Below are positions 9,303 through 18,694 of a DNA stretch of 48,194 nucleotides, in pieces. Below the pieces are notes generated by a model. It saw only the letters and a list, made by a program, of their open reading frames with translations. It had not been told where the DNA came from and searched no databases. Position numbers and translations under genes: made by a program. Each line of letters begins with the position of its first letter. Position 1 is the stretch's first letter. Source of the DNA: Planctomycetota bacterium (GTDB lineage: Bacteria; Planctomycetota; UBA1135); NCBI GenBank assembly GCA_030749235.1, contig JASMKM010000016.1, positions 1-48,194 on the forward strand. Reading direction: 5' to 3'.

Positions 9303-9731
9303 ATGACCAACATTCTCGGAGTCGACCACATCGCCATCGCCGTCGAAGACCTCGACGTCGCCACCCAACAATGGTCCGAGCAGCTCGGATTACGGGCCGG
9401 TGGTCGTGAGGTCGTAGAGGATCAAGGAGTGGAAGTGCAGATGATGTATGCCGGTCAGACTCGTATCGAGTTGGTCTGCCCGATTCGCGAGGATTCTCCG
9501 GTGCGAAGATTTCTCGACAGGAAGGGCCCAGGCTTGCACCACCTAGCCTTGGCCGTCGACGATTGCGCCCGTACCATCGAGAATGCCAAGAGCAAGGGTG
9601 CTCGCCTAATCGATGAACAACCCCGCGGTGGTGCCCACAGCACCCGCATCGCCTTCGTGCACCCCGCCGCCACCGGTGGCGTCCTGACCGAGATGGTCGA
9701 AGGGGGCGAAGGATTCACTAGCGATTCATGA
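9303..9731 (+). CDS. mce: Methylmalonyl-CoA epimerase (VOC family)
   Basis: The 142-residue protein interconverts (S)- and (R)-methylmalonyl-CoA, the step between propionyl-CoA carboxylase and methylmalonyl-CoA mutase. The start ATG at 9303 gives the canonical beginning [15 protein letters not shown] with the first metal His of the glyoxalase/VOC fold. Other landmarks are [18 protein letters not shown] and the C-terminal [14 protein letters not shown]. The reading frame extends farther upstream, but that part has no family similarity and overlaps the divergent gene. The stop overlaps the next gene's start as ATGA, indicating translational coupling to the carboxyltransferase, which fits the shared pathway. 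Confidence 0.95.
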   Translation: MTNILGVDHIAIAVEDLDVATQQWSEQLGLRAGGREVVEDQGVEVQMMYAGQTRIELVCPIREDSPVRRFLDRKGPGLHHLALAVDDCARTIENAKSKGARLIDEQPRGGAHSTRIAFVHPAATGGVLTEMVEGGEGFTSDS

Positions 9732-11275
9732 ATCAAGACCCCATTGAGAAACTAGAGAGCCTGCGTGCAGAAGCGCAGCTCGGCGGTGGTGAGAAACGTA
9801 TCGAGGCACAGCATGCCAAAGGCAAGCTGACCGCCCACGAACGAATTGACCTATTGCTTGACCAAGGATCCTTCGAGGAGATCGACGCCTTCCGACGTCA
9901 TCGCAGCTCCAACTTTGGTCTGGACAAGCAGAAGCCCTTGGGCGATGGCGTGATGACCGGCACCGGCACCATCGACGGGCGTCCGGTGGCGGTTTTCGCG
10001 CAGGACTTCACCGTCTTCGGCGGCAGTCTTGCCGAGGAACATGCAATGAAGATTGTCAAGGTGATGGATCTTGCCATGAAACTGGGCATCCCGATGATCG
10101 GCTTGAACGATTCCGGCGGTGCACGCATCCAGGAAGGGGTGGTTTCGTTGGCGGGTTATTCCGAGATTTTCCTGCGCAACACCCTGGCCAGCGGTGTGGT
10201 CCCGCAGATCTCGGCCATCATGGGGCCATGTGCCGGCGGCGCGGTCTATTCGCCGGCTCTGACCGACTTTATCCTGATGGTCGAAGACAGTGCCTACATG
10301 CACATTACCGGTCCGGATGTGGTCAAGACTGTCACCCACGAGGATGTCACTTCGGAGGACCTCGGTGGCGCCCACGTGCACGAGGAAATCAGTGGCACTA
10401 GCCACTTCACCTGCACTGACGATTCCGAATGCTTGGCGCGAATCCGTCGCCTGTTGTCCTTCCTGCCGGCTAACAACACTGAGGAGCCGCCGCTGCATCA
10501 CACCGATGATCCTAGTGATCGTTGCGAAACGGAGTTGGATGCGATTATCCCTGAAGCGCCGAACCAGCCTTATGACATCAAGAAGGTCATCACCGCAGTG
10601 GTCGACGATGGCGACTTCATGGAAATCCAGGAAGGCTTCGCGCGCAACATCGTAATCGGCTTGGCACGTTTGGCTGGCCGCTCAGTGGGCATTGTCGCCA
10701 ACCAGCCGATGGTCATGGCTGGCGTATTGGACATCGACTCTAGCGAGAAGGCGGCGCGCTTCGTGCGCTTTTGCGATTGCTTCAACATTCCGATTGTGAC
10801 CTTTGAGGATGTGCCCGGCTTCATGCCCGGCACCGTGCAAGAACACGGAGGCATCATCCGCCGTGGTGCCAAGCTGCTTTACGCTTACTGCGAGGCTACC
10901 GTGCCGAAGTTGACTGTGGTTACGCGTAAGGCTTATGGCGGTGCTTATTGCGTGTTGTCTTCGAAATCCACCCGTGGCGATTGGAACGTGTCCTGGCCTG
11001 GTGCCGAGATTGCCGTGATGGGGGCTGAAGGTGCTGCCAAGATCATCCATCGTCGCGAGATTGCCGCAGCCGACGATCCCGCCGCCATGGAGGCGCAGAA
11101 GATCGAGGAGTATCGCGAGATGTTCGCCAATCCTTACCTGGCGGCGGAACGCGGCTTGATCGATGACGTCATCATCCCGTCGCGCACACGTCCACGCCTG
11201 ATTCGTGCGCTCGAGCTGCTTGCCTCCAAGCGTGAATCCAACCCGCCGAAGAAGCACGGATCCATCCCGCTGTAG
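9728..11275 (+). CDS. pccB: Propionyl-CoA carboxylase beta (carboxyltransferase) subunit
   Basis: This 515-residue protein transfers the carboxyl group from carboxybiotin to propionyl-CoA (or another short acyl-CoA). It has the tandem crotonase-fold halves of the family. The N-terminal half has [39 protein letters not shown] and [11 protein letters not shown]. The oxyanion-hole element appears as [12 protein letters not shown]. The C-terminal half has [15 protein letters not shown], then [18 protein letters not shown] and the second oxyanion element [13 protein letters not shown]. The length equals that of typical PccB/MmdA. Methylmalonyl-CoA decarboxylase alpha subunits look alike, but a free biotin carboxylase two genes on favours carboxylase function. 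The gene overlaps the epimerase by four bases. Confidence 0.96.
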   Translation: MNQDPIEKLESLRAEAQLGGGEKRIEAQHAKGKLTAHERIDLLLDQGSFEEIDAFRRHRSSNFGLDKQKPLGDGVMTGTGTIDGRPVAVFAQDFTVFGGSLAEEHAMKIVKVMDLAMKLGIPMIGLNDSGGARIQEGVVSLAGYSEIFLRNTLASGVVPQISAIMGPCAGGAVYSPALTDFILMVEDSAYMHITGPDVVKTVTHEDVTSEDLGGAHVHEEISGTSHFTCTDDSECLARIRRLLSFLPANNTEEPPLHHTDDPSDRCETELDAIIPEAPNQPYDIKKVITAVVDDGDFMEIQEGFARNIVIGLARLAGRSVGIVANQPMVMAGVLDIDSSEKAARFVRFCDCFNIPIVTFEDVPGFMPGTVQEHGGIIRRGAKLLYAYCEATVPKLTVVTRKAYGGAYCVLSSKSTRGDWNVSWPGAEIAVMGAEGAAKIIHRREIAAADDPAAMEAQKIEEYREMFANPYLAAERGLIDDVIIPSRTRPRLIRALELLASKRESNPPKKHGSIPL

Positions 11276-11284
11276 GGGATCGCG

Positions 11285-12826
11285 ATGACTCTCCCTCCAG
11301 ATTTTCCAATTAAGAAGGTCCTAATCGCCAATCGCGGTGAGATTGCAGTACGCATCCTGCGTTCCTGCCGCGACCTCGGCATCGATACCGTCGCCGTTTA
11401 CTCCGACGCCGATCGCAACGCATTGCATGTGCGTTTCGCCAACGAGGCCTATCCACTCGGCGGCAACACTCCGGCCGAGAGTTATCTGCGTGGCGACGCC
11501 ATCCTCAAGATTGCCTTGGATAGTGGCGCCGACGCCATTCACCCCGGTTTCGGCTTCCTGGCCGAGAATGGTGACTTCGCCGAATCGGTCGAAGCCGCCG
11601 GCCTGCGTTTCATTGGCCCGAGTTCGCATGCCATGGCGGTGATGGGCGACAAGTTGGCCTCGCGCAAGGCAATGGTCGCTGCGGGTGTGCCGGTGGTCCC
11701 TGGTGGCACCGATGCCGTCAAGGATGCCAAGGCCGCCGCTGAAGCGGCCTTGGAAATCGGCTACCCGGTGATGCTGAAGGCCTCCGCCGGTGGTGGCGGC
11801 AAGGGCATTCGCGTCGTCGAGAGCCCCGACGAGATCGAGACCGCCTTCACCACCGCCAGTGGTGAGGCGCAGAATGCCTTCGGTGACGGACGCATGTACG
11901 TCGAGAAGTATCTGGTCGAGCCGCGCCACATCGAGATTCAGGTGCTCGGCGACAAGTTCGGCAACGTGTTGCACTTCGGCGAACGGGAATGTTCCTTGCA
12001 ACGTCGGCACCAGAAGCTGATCGAGGAAGCGCCATCGCCGGCCATCGATGAGGCTACGCGTCAAAAGATGGGCGCTGCGGCGGTCGCTGCGGCAAAGGCG
12101 GTGGACTACGTCTCCGCCGGCACGGTTGAGTTCCTGTGGTCGCGCGGTGACTTCTACTTCCTCGAGATGAACACCCGCATCCAGGTGGAGCATGGCATCA
12201 CCGAGGAGGTCTACGGCATCGATTTGATCACCCAGATGATCCGTGTCGCTGGCGATGAGCGAATCGACGATTGCGTCGGCATGATCCCGCGTGGACATGC
12301 CATCGAGGTGCGCTTGAACGCCGAAGATCCGGAGAACAACTTCCTGCCGAGCTTGGGCACCATCCGCAACCTGCGCTGGCCCGGTGGTCCTGGCGTGCGC
12401 ATCGACAGTTCGGTCTATCGTGGCATGGAGGTCACGCCGTATTACGATTCGATGCTCGCCAAGCTGATTGCTTACGGGCGCGATCGCGAGCAGGCGCGGC
12501 GCCGCATGTTACGCATCCTGCAGGAACTCCACGTCGGTGGGGTGAAAACTTCAGCTGGTGTGGCCTTGCAGCTGCTGCAGACGAAAGGCTTCCGCGAAGG
12601 AAACTACGACACCGGTTTCCTGGAGCGTTATATGGAAGACAACGACGGTCAGGATGTCGCCCGCGATCTGCCTGATGACCTCGAGGAAATTGCCGTCATT
12701 GTGGCCACCATCTACCGCCAACGCGCCGGTGCACGCAGGCATATCAAGCCGACTACTGACGGCCATGCGACCAACCCATGGGTGGCGCAGGCGCGTCGTG
12801 AACAGCATGGAGGCAAGGTCCAATGA
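11285..12826 (+). CDS. accC: Biotin carboxylase subunit of acyl-CoA carboxylase
   Basis: The 513-residue ATP-grasp enzyme carboxylates biotin on its carrier protein using ATP and bicarbonate. Landmarks are KKVLIANRGEIAVRILRSCRD at the N-terminus, HPGFGFLAEN, the glycine-rich ATP loop KASAGGGGKGIRVV, ECSLQRRHQKLIEEAPS, and EMNTRIQVEHGITEEVYG, where most homologues read QVEHPVTE. The HAIEVRLNAEDP block of the C-terminal domain is also present. The protein stops after the biotin carboxylase C-terminal domain; the biotinyl domain is a separate downstream gene, so this is the split bacterial form. The stop overlaps the carrier gene as ATGA, giving coupled, near-stoichiometric translation. Confidence 0.96.
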   Translation: MTLPPDFPIKKVLIANRGEIAVRILRSCRDLGIDTVAVYSDADRNALHVRFANEAYPLGGNTPAESYLRGDAILKIALDSGADAIHPGFGFLAENGDFAESVEAAGLRFIGPSSHAMAVMGDKLASRKAMVAAGVPVVPGGTDAVKDAKAAAEAALEIGYPVMLKASAGGGGKGIRVVESPDEIETAFTTASGEAQNAFGDGRMYVEKYLVEPRHIEIQVLGDKFGNVLHFGERECSLQRRHQKLIEEAPSPAIDEATRQKMGAAAVAAAKAVDYVSAGTVEFLWSRGDFYFLEMNTRIQVEHGITEEVYGIDLITQMIRVAGDERIDDCVGMIPRGHAIEVRLNAEDPENNFLPSLGTIRNLRWPGGPGVRIDSSVYRGMEVTPYYDSMLAKLIAYGRDREQARRRMLRILQELHVGGVKTSAGVALQLLQTKGFREGNYDTGFLERYMEDNDGQDVARDLPDDLEEIAVIVATIYRQRAGARRHIKPTTDGHATNPWVAQARREQHGGKVQ

Positions 12827-13347
12827 AATACTTCCTGAAGACCCAAAGCGGCCGTGAGTTCGAACTCGAGATCGAGGATGGGCATGGCGATAGCTACGCC
12901 ATCAGGATTGGCGACCGCACCATCCAAGCCGACTTCACCGACGTTGACCGGCTCGGTCAACACGCTGCGATCCTTGACGGGCGCAGTTATGCCGCTTCGA
13001 TCGAGGAGAGCGATGAGCAGCATCTGCTGGTCAACATCGCTGGCGAGAGCTTCACAATCATCGCTCAAGATGAGCGCGAGAAGGCCGCCGACGCTGTTGC
13101 CAGCCAAGGTCCACCTAAGGCCGAGGTGGTGAAGGCTTCGATGCCTGGCGTGATTATTTCCCTAGCCGTCGATGCTGGTGATGTACTCGAAGCCGGTGCG
13201 CCGGTCGCGGTGCTGGAAGCCATGAAGATGCAGAATGAAGTAGCTTGCGCTCATGGCGGCGTGGTCGAAGAGGTGTTGATCGAAGCCGGTCAGTCGGTGG
13301 AAGCCAACCAAGCCTTGATCAAGTTGGCGCCTGCTCCGCAGAAGTAG
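12823..13347 (+). CDS. Biotin carboxyl carrier protein of acyl-CoA carboxylase
   Basis: The protein has 174 residues. The C-terminal biotinyl/lipoyl domain (about residues 100-172) contains EAMKMQNEV, with biotinylated Lys at position 135, preceded by the PGVIISLAVDAGD turn. The N-terminal 95 residues form a small beta-rich domain resembling the BT/linker region of propionyl-CoA carboxylase alpha subunits (FELEIEDGHGDSYAIRIGDR). The carrier shuttles carboxybiotin between the two preceding gene products. The gene starts inside the accC stop (ATGA) and ends the operon. The convergent parvulin-like gene ends 10 bases beyond. Confidence 0.94.
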   Translation: MKYFLKTQSGREFELEIEDGHGDSYAIRIGDRTIQADFTDVDRLGQHAAILDGRSYAASIEESDEQHLLVNIAGESFTIIAQDEREKAADAVASQGPPKAEVVKASMPGVIISLAVDAGDVLEAGAPVAVLEAMKMQNEVACAHGGVVEEVLIEAGQSVEANQALIKLAPAPQK

Positions 13348-13357
13348 ATTTGGTGCC

Positions 13358-14275
13358 TTAGTTGCGCTGGATTTGCTCGCGGTTCGCTGCAGGCACCAGG
13401 TTCTCCATGCCCACTTCCATCACTTCAATCTTGGCGAGTTTGACCTGCTCTTTAATCCACTTGCGCACGTCTTTGCCTTCCTCTTCTAGAGCGATCATGC
13501 CTGGATACATAATCAGGATATGACGCATGGTGCTCTTGTCGTCGGCAGGTATCTGCCCACGCTCATAATCCAACACTTCCACTAGGTGGAAGCCGTAGAC
13601 CGTCAGAAATGGCGGCGACAACTGATTGAGTGGCAGCGTGAAGGAATGGCGATCGAATGGTTGCACGGCACGTTCGCGGCCGAAGGTGTAACGTCCGTCG
13701 TCGGTAGGTGCTTCACTGTCCTGGGAGTAGCGAATGGCGACCGCCTTGAAATCCTCGCCGCCGATGATCGCAGCATAGGCTTCGCCGATTTTGTCGATCA
13801 TGCCAGGCATGTCATCCTTGAAATGGTGCGACATAACCTTCAACGGTAGCAGGGCCTTGACCGCTTCGGTGAGCTGCATGTCGGAACGGCCGGGACGATA
13901 ACTGCGGTAGTACATCACCAACTCATTGATCTCCGAGGCGCTGATTGGCACGCCGTTGACCTTCAATAAGGTGCGGTTGTGATCAAAGGGTGGCTCCTGG
14001 TTTGGGTCCATCGGACGAGGGCCCTTGCCACTTTCCTGAATCTGCTGAGGGCCAAAAGCTTGGTTCTGTCTGCCGCCACCGAAGGCTTGGATGGTACCTT
14101 GCTGCGGAGCTTTGGGGGTGGTCTTCGGCGGTGCCTGCTTGGGAGCTTTAGGTCCCGCGTCCTTCGCGCCGGTTTCGGTCTGCTCTGGTGGCGGAATCAA
14201 TGGCTTCAACCGTGTGGGCTCATCGATGGGCTCTTGGGGAAGTGCGAATATGGCGAGGGTCAGGAATGAGATCAT
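13358..14275 (-). CDS. Secreted parvulin-like peptidyl-prolyl isomerase/chaperone
   Basis: The protein has 305 residues. A short signal-like N-terminus (MISFLTLAIFALPQ) leads into a 90-residue low-complexity Pro/Lys/Gln-rich linker. The folded part starts near residue 100 with VNGVPISASEINELV, the SurA/PpiD N-terminal chaperone motif. It continues with a parvulin-like stretch: EDFKAVAIRYSQDSEAPTDD, FDRHSFTLPLNQLSPPF and YGFHLVEV. A second start of a parvulin repeat (MRHILIMYP) follows, but the domain is cut short. Such proteins assist folding of envelope proteins. The GG of the usual GGdLGw element is replaced by GRYTFG, so isomerase activity is uncertain. The start overlaps the stop of the upstream site-2 protease gene as ATGA, making a coupled pair. 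Confidence 0.8.
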   Translation of the reverse strand: MISFLTLAIFALPQEPIDEPTRLKPLIPPPEQTETGAKDAGPKAPKQAPPKTTPKAPQQGTIQAFGGGRQNQAFGPQQIQESGKGPRPMDPNQEPPFDHNRTLLKVNGVPISASEINELVMYYRSYRPGRSDMQLTEAVKALLPLKVMSHHFKDDMPGMIDKIGEAYAAIIGGEDFKAVAIRYSQDSEAPTDDGRYTFGRERAVQPFDRHSFTLPLNQLSPPFLTVYGFHLVEVLDYERGQIPADDKSTMRHILIMYPGMIALEEEGKDVRKWIKEQVKLAKIEVMEVGMENLVPAANREQIQRN

Positions 14276-15102
14276 TTTGAATCGCGGTCTTGGAAGAACT
14301 CGTCGAGCGAGCCGTGGAAATTTTCAAGCTCTTCCTCAACAGGAGCAGCGGGTGGTTCCGAGGCGCCGTAGACGCTCTGCGGTTTGGTACCACCGAACAA
14401 AGGATAACAGGCACGTCGCCAGACTTCGGTGCTCGTCAAGGTAGGGCGTTGCGCCTCGCGCAGCATGACCTGGACGAACTCGACCTGGCCGCTCCACCAC
14501 AAGTAGATCGCCAGGATTACGCCGATCCAGATCGAGCTGCCCCAGAAACAGAACAGCAAGGCCAACAGGGCAATGACCTTGGCTAGGCGCACCGATGCCA
14601 GGGTTGCGTCGACTAGGGGGGCACGTCGAGCTAACCAAGCGCGCAACAGGCGACCTCCGTCTAGCGGGAAGGCCGGCACTAGGTTGCCTAGGCCGAGCAC
14701 CAAGTTCATGAAGAAGGCGGCGTGGGCGAGGTTGCCGGGGATAAATGCGCAGATGGCCGCCAGCACCAGGTTGGCCAGCGGACCTGCGGCGGCGACCAAG
14801 GCTTCTCGCGAGGAATGGCCACTCAAGCCTTCCATGCGTGCCATTCCGCCAAGCGGCCAGATTGTGATGTCCAGGACCTTCAAACCGAGGCGCTTGGCGA
14901 CCAATGCGTGGGCGAATTCATGCACCAGAAGGGTCACGGCCAGAATCAGGAGGGCCAGCAGCACGCTAAAGGCATGGCGATTCGACTCTCCGCTGGCGAC
15001 GAAAATCGCGATTGTCGCCAACACGAATACCGCAGGGGCCACCTGAATCGGAATCCCGAACAGTTGACCACAGGAGACTGGGCGGAAGAGAAAGCGGAGC
15101 AT
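14272..15102 (-). CDS. Site-2 protease family (M50) intramembrane metalloprotease
   Basis: The start at 15102 gives 276 residues; a frame-open extension to 15150 adds an Arg-rich leader without family character. Zinc ligands are in HEFAH (residues 61-65) and in NLVPAFPLDGGR (Asp148), the two signatures of S2P enzymes, each inside a membrane helix. About six hydrophobic segments are visible, and the order resembles the SpoIVFB/Rv2625-type group but without C-terminal CBS domains. The cytoplasmic tail (about residues 235-276) is acidic and unrecognised. S2P enzymes cut membrane-anchored regulators or signal remnants. Translational coupling to a secreted parvulin-like chaperone suggests an envelope quality-control role (inference). 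Confidence 0.93.
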   Translation of the reverse strand: MLRFLFRPVSCGQLFGIPIQVAPAVFVLATIAIFVASGESNRHAFSVLLALLILAVTLLVHEFAHALVAKRLGLKVLDITIWPLGGMARMEGLSGHSSREALVAAAGPLANLVLAAICAFIPGNLAHAAFFMNLVLGLGNLVPAFPLDGGRLLRAWLARRAPLVDATLASVRLAKVIALLALLFCFWGSSIWIGVILAIYLWWSGQVEFVQVMLREAQRPTLTSTEVWRRACYPLFGGTKPQSVYGASEPPAAPVEEELENFHGSLDEFFQDRDSK

Positions 15103-15202
15103 GAAGTAGCGTCGGCGTCGGGAGGCGCAGGGGGGTATAGCCCGACCCAAGGCACAGGGTAACGGCAGGACGCATAGGAGGAGAATTCGCTAGTCTATAA
15201 GC

Positions 15203-16810
15203 ATGCTGCGCTTCCTCCTCGTGCTGCTCGTTTCGATAGGCCTTTGTTCTGCAGGCTCCGCCCAGATTTACGCCCTCGATTTCAAGAACCCCAAGCACAC
15301 CAAGTCGTATAAGAAGAACCTGTACGATTGGAACGGTCGACAGGTTGTCCTTGTCGAGATCCGCGGTGGCTTCGAGAGCATCTCGCCGAACTTCCTATAC
15401 AAGCCCGATGCTCGCCTCGAGTTCTTCGTGGCGGATCCATCCAATCCGTTGAAGCTGCCTTATGTCCTCGATGATGGTGGCGTCAAGAAGGCGGTGAGGA
15501 AGCAGGTAATCGGGGTGGCTGCCGAACGCTTCGGTGGCTTAGCGCCCTTCATGGTCAATGAGAGTTTCTACACGCTATCGGTCGAATATCAGCGTCGCCT
15601 CGACACACTCGAAGACTTAAAGGCCCAACGCGACGACGCTGCCAAGGGCAGCCAAGAGTGGTTTGCCGTGCACTCCAAGTACGTAATGACCTTGGAAGGC
15701 TTGCAGATGTGGCTGAATCAATGTGGCTACGTAAAGGCAGCCAACAAGCTGGACCGCGACTTGATGAAGGCCATCAAGCTCAGCAAGGCCGCCAAGAACG
15801 ACCGCATCGAGATTGCGCTGGAGTCGATCAAGAGCGTGCCAACTGAGGCCAAGTTGGCCGATGCCGCCCAGCGCGTCGGTGGGGACACCCTCGAGTTTAA
15901 GGTGCAAGAGAGCATGCATATCCGCATGATCTATCACAGTGGTATCCCAGATGCGCGCATCACAACCCTCATGATGCTGGGGGAGCAAGCCATCGACGCC
16001 TTCCGCATTGGCATGGTCGATTCCTATGCGGATGAAGAATTCAAGGACCGGATTCCTGATCGCCTGTTCATCGAGTATTTCTTCAGCACCGATAGTCGTC
16101 TCCATCAGGAGAAGATGATGGAGGAGTATTATGGGCTGAGTTGGGGCCAAGGGGAGCAACGCGCTCGCGCCTTGGACATGACCGGTTCCGCGCGACGCAT
16201 TGCCAAGCGGGCAATGTCTTATTGGCGCACTGATGAGAACACCGATTACGAAGGTGTCGTGGTGCATCGCATGGGCCATGAGTTGGCACGCCTGCATTAC
16301 GACATCCGCAGTGATGAGCAGGATTGGCTGGAAGAAGGTGTCGGCTATTACCTGTCCTTCAACCTGCTGAACCGCAACAACGTGACCTGTTCGGCATTCA
16401 AGCCGCCGAAGCGCCTGGAGGGCACCGTTTCCAAGGGCGGACCTGGCTCCAGCAGCAAGCCAAAGGACGAGAACAAGACCCAAGTGGTCATGAAGGGCTT
16501 ACGTGAGGTGATGGCCGGAGTGGCCTATCACGCGGGAACGCCGATGGCGCAACTGGCGCCAAAGAGATTGTTCTCCTTCGAGAATCAGGACATGGCGAAG
16601 TCCTGGGCGTTCTTCCTCTTCATCCAAGAGACCACAGGCAAGGAAGGACAGGTGTGGTTACGAGGCATTAGCAAGATTGCCCTGCAGGACGATTTCCAAA
16701 GGTTGCTGCGTGAGCATACCGAGAAGTGCTTCGCGGATATCAAGGGCGATGCGGTGACGATTTTGGAGGAGCGGTGGAAGGAGTATCTGGAGGAGACGTA
16801 CGATCTCTAG
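15203..16810 (+). CDS. Secreted gluzincin-like protein with substituted catalytic Glu
   Basis: The protein has 535 residues with a signal peptide (MLRFLLVLLVSIGLCSAGSAQ). The middle region is helical and charged. Residues 355-359 read H-R-M-G-H, followed 17-19 residues later by DWLEEGVGYYLS. That layout (HxxxH, then WLxEG) is that of gluzincin zinc proteases, where the consensus is HExxH and PxWLxEG. The catalytic Glu after the first His is Arg here, so zinc could still bind but peptide hydrolysis by the standard mechanism would be lost. It could therefore be a pseudo-protease, or a family whose general base differs. I do not recognise the N-terminal 300 residues. A purine-rich AGGAGGAG ends about 18 bases before the ATG, farther than usual. 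Confidence 0.75.
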   Translation: MLRFLLVLLVSIGLCSAGSAQIYALDFKNPKHTKSYKKNLYDWNGRQVVLVEIRGGFESISPNFLYKPDARLEFFVADPSNPLKLPYVLDDGGVKKAVRKQVIGVAAERFGGLAPFMVNESFYTLSVEYQRRLDTLEDLKAQRDDAAKGSQEWFAVHSKYVMTLEGLQMWLNQCGYVKAANKLDRDLMKAIKLSKAAKNDRIEIALESIKSVPTEAKLADAAQRVGGDTLEFKVQESMHIRMIYHSGIPDARITTLMMLGEQAIDAFRIGMVDSYADEEFKDRIPDRLFIEYFFSTDSRLHQEKMMEEYYGLSWGQGEQRARALDMTGSARRIAKRAMSYWRTDENTDYEGVVVHRMGHELARLHYDIRSDEQDWLEEGVGYYLSFNLLNRNNVTCSAFKPPKRLEGTVSKGGPGSSSKPKDENKTQVVMKGLREVMAGVAYHAGTPMAQLAPKRLFSFENQDMAKSWAFFLFIQETTGKEGQVWLRGISKIALQDDFQRLLREHTEKCFADIKGDAVTILEERWKEYLEETYDL

Positions 16811-16812
16811 GG

Positions 16813-16864
16813 AATCTGGTCACCTAGACTGCACTTTCGAAAGTGCACACAAGGATGCCAGATT
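16813..16864. terminator. Nested inverted repeat between convergent genes
   Basis: An inner perfect palindrome, TGCACTTTCGAAAGTGCA (16830-16847), is enclosed by an outer repeat AATCTGG (16813-16819)/CCAGATT (16858-16864). It fills the 59-base gap between the convergent gluzincin-like gene and typA. There is no T run on either strand, so it is either a factor-dependent bidirectional 3'-end structure or a protein-binding palindrome. Confidence 0.45.
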
Positions 16865-16869
16865 GATTG

Positions 16870-18684
16870 TTAGCCCCTCGCGGCCTCCGCCGTCTTCAAC
16901 GACCGCAACCTCATCTTCTCCCGCAACTCTCGCTTGCGCAGACGCAACGATGTTGGCGTAATCTCCAGCAGTTCATCAGTATCCAGATACTCCAGGAACT
17001 GCTCCAAGCTCATCTCACGAGGCGCGCGGATTTTCTCAGTGAAATCCTTATTGGCCGAACGAATGTTGGTCATCTTCTTGGCACGAACCACGTTGATGGC
17101 GATGTCGTTGTCCTTGTTGTTCTCGCCGACCACCATGCCTTCGTAGACTGGAACGCCCGGATTGACGAAGAAGGTGCCGCGATCCTCCAAGGCTGAAATG
17201 GAGTAGGCCGTGGATTGGCCGGTGTCGGAGGAGACCAGCACCCCGTTGTGGCGGGTCTCGACATCTTCGCCTTTGGGCCCGTAACCGGCCAACATCGAGG
17301 TCAAGATGCCCTCGCCACGGGTCAAGGTCAGTACCTGTGTGCGTGCGCCAATCAAGCCGGCGGTCGGCAACTTCAGGAATAGGGATGCGCGTGATCCTTC
17401 ACGCGCCATGTCGGTGATTTCGGCTCCGCGCTTACCGAAGAACTCGATGACCTTACCCATGGCACCTTCCGGGAGGTCGATGCGCGCGTCCTCGTAGGGC
17501 TCGTGAATCTTGCCGTCGATCTCTTTGAGCAGCACTCGTGGCGAGCCAACAGCGAACTCATAGCCTTCGCGGCGCATGTTTTCAATCAGGATGCCGAGGT
17601 GCAGCACACCACGACCAGCAACGAGGTAACCACCAGAGGGACCGATGCGCACGCGTAGCGCCGGATCAATAATCGAGGCACGTTCAATGCGCTCTTGCAC
17701 CTGCCGCGAGGTTACATAGGTGCCCTCCTTGCCAGCGAATGGCGAATCATTGACCATGAATTCCATCTCGATGGTCGGGTCCTCGACGGTAATCGGCGGC
17801 AGCGGCTCGACGTCCTCCAGGTCGCAAAGGGTGTCACCCAAGCCGAGCCCATCAATCCCGGCAATGCAGGCGATGTCACCGGCCTGTACCGATTGAGTCT
17901 TCTCGCGATCCATACCGGCGAAGTGATACAGCTCCTTGACGCGGCCACGCTTACGCTTGCCATCGTTGGCGACTAGCATGACGTCGTCTCCTGCCTTCAA
18001 CACGCCGCGGGTCACGCGGCCGATACCGATACGTCCGACATAGTCGTCCCAGTCCAAGGTGGCGATTTGGAATTGCAGCGAGCCGCTCGGATCCAGGATG
18101 GGAGCCTCAAAGTTGTCGAGGATGGCATCCAACATCGGCGCCATATCGCCCTCGCGTATGTCCTCATCCAAGCTTGCCCAGCCATCGCGTGCCGATGCGT
18201 AGACCACGGGGAAGTCCAGTGCCATCTCTTCGGCGCCGAGCTCCACGAACAGGTCGAAGACCTCGCCGAGCACTGCGTCGGCGCGAGCGTCCTGGCGGTC
18301 CATTTTGTTGACCACCACCAGTGGGCGCAGCTTGTTTTGGAAGGCCTTCTGCAGCACGAAACGCGTCTGCGGCATTACGCCCTCGAAGGCATCGACCACC
18401 AGCAGCACGCCGTCGGCCATCGACAAGACACGCTCCACTTGACCGCCGAAGTCGGCGTGTCCGGGAGTGTCGACCAAGTTGACGCGCACCCCGTTCCAGG
18501 TCAGCGCCGCGTTCTTCGATAGGATTGTGATGCCACGTTCCCGCTCGATGTCGTTGTTGTCCATCAAGCGGTCCGAGCCCTCTTGGCCTCGGCTCAGGGT
18601 TCCTGCTTGTTTGAAGAGTCCGTCAACCAAGGTCGTCTTACCGTGGTCAACATGCGCGATAATCGCGATGTTTCGTAGCTGCAT
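16870..18684 (-). CDS. typA: Ribosome-associated GTPase TypA/BipA
   Basis: This 604-residue translational GTPase binds 70S ribosomes and acts in 50S assembly and stress adaptation. G1 is [13 protein letters not shown] at residues 10-22; the effector-region [17 protein letters not shown] (G3) and VVNKMDR (G4) follow. The later domains carry the TypA-specific C-terminus, with [17 protein letters not shown] and [20 protein letters not shown]. The ATG at 18684 gives the family's usual [15 protein letters not shown] beginning; the frame extends 25 codons upstream into mlaD without similarity. It begins 10 bases after the mlaD stop, so it looks like the last gene of the mla operon, an unusual placement. 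Confidence 0.97.
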   Translation of the reverse strand: MQLRNIAIIAHVDHGKTTLVDGLFKQAGTLSRGQEGSDRLMDNNDIERERGITILSKNAALTWNGVRVNLVDTPGHADFGGQVERVLSMADGVLLVVDAFEGVMPQTRFVLQKAFQNKLRPLVVVNKMDRQDARADAVLGEVFDLFVELGAEEMALDFPVVYASARDGWASLDEDIREGDMAPMLDAILDNFEAPILDPSGSLQFQIATLDWDDYVGRIGIGRVTRGVLKAGDDVMLVANDGKRKRGRVKELYHFAGMDREKTQSVQAGDIACIAGIDGLGLGDTLCDLEDVEPLPPITVEDPTIEMEFMVNDSPFAGKEGTYVTSRQVQERIERASIIDPALRVRIGPSGGYLVAGRGVLHLGILIENMRREGYEFAVGSPRVLLKEIDGKIHEPYEDARIDLPEGAMGKVIEFFGKRGAEITDMAREGSRASLFLKLPTAGLIGARTQVLTLTRGEGILTSMLAGYGPKGEDVETRHNGVLVSSDTGQSTAYSISALEDRGTFFVNPGVPVYEGMVVGENNKDNDIAINVVRAKKMTNIRSANKDFTEKIRAPREMSLEQFLEYLDTDELLEITPTSLRLRKRELREKMRLRSLKTAEAARG

Positions 18685-18694
18685 GGTGCTGTTC

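Noticed and set aside
15196-15201. TATAAG as the -10 element of the gluzincin-like gene
   Set aside because: It lies one base before the start codon, so transcription would begin inside the coding region.
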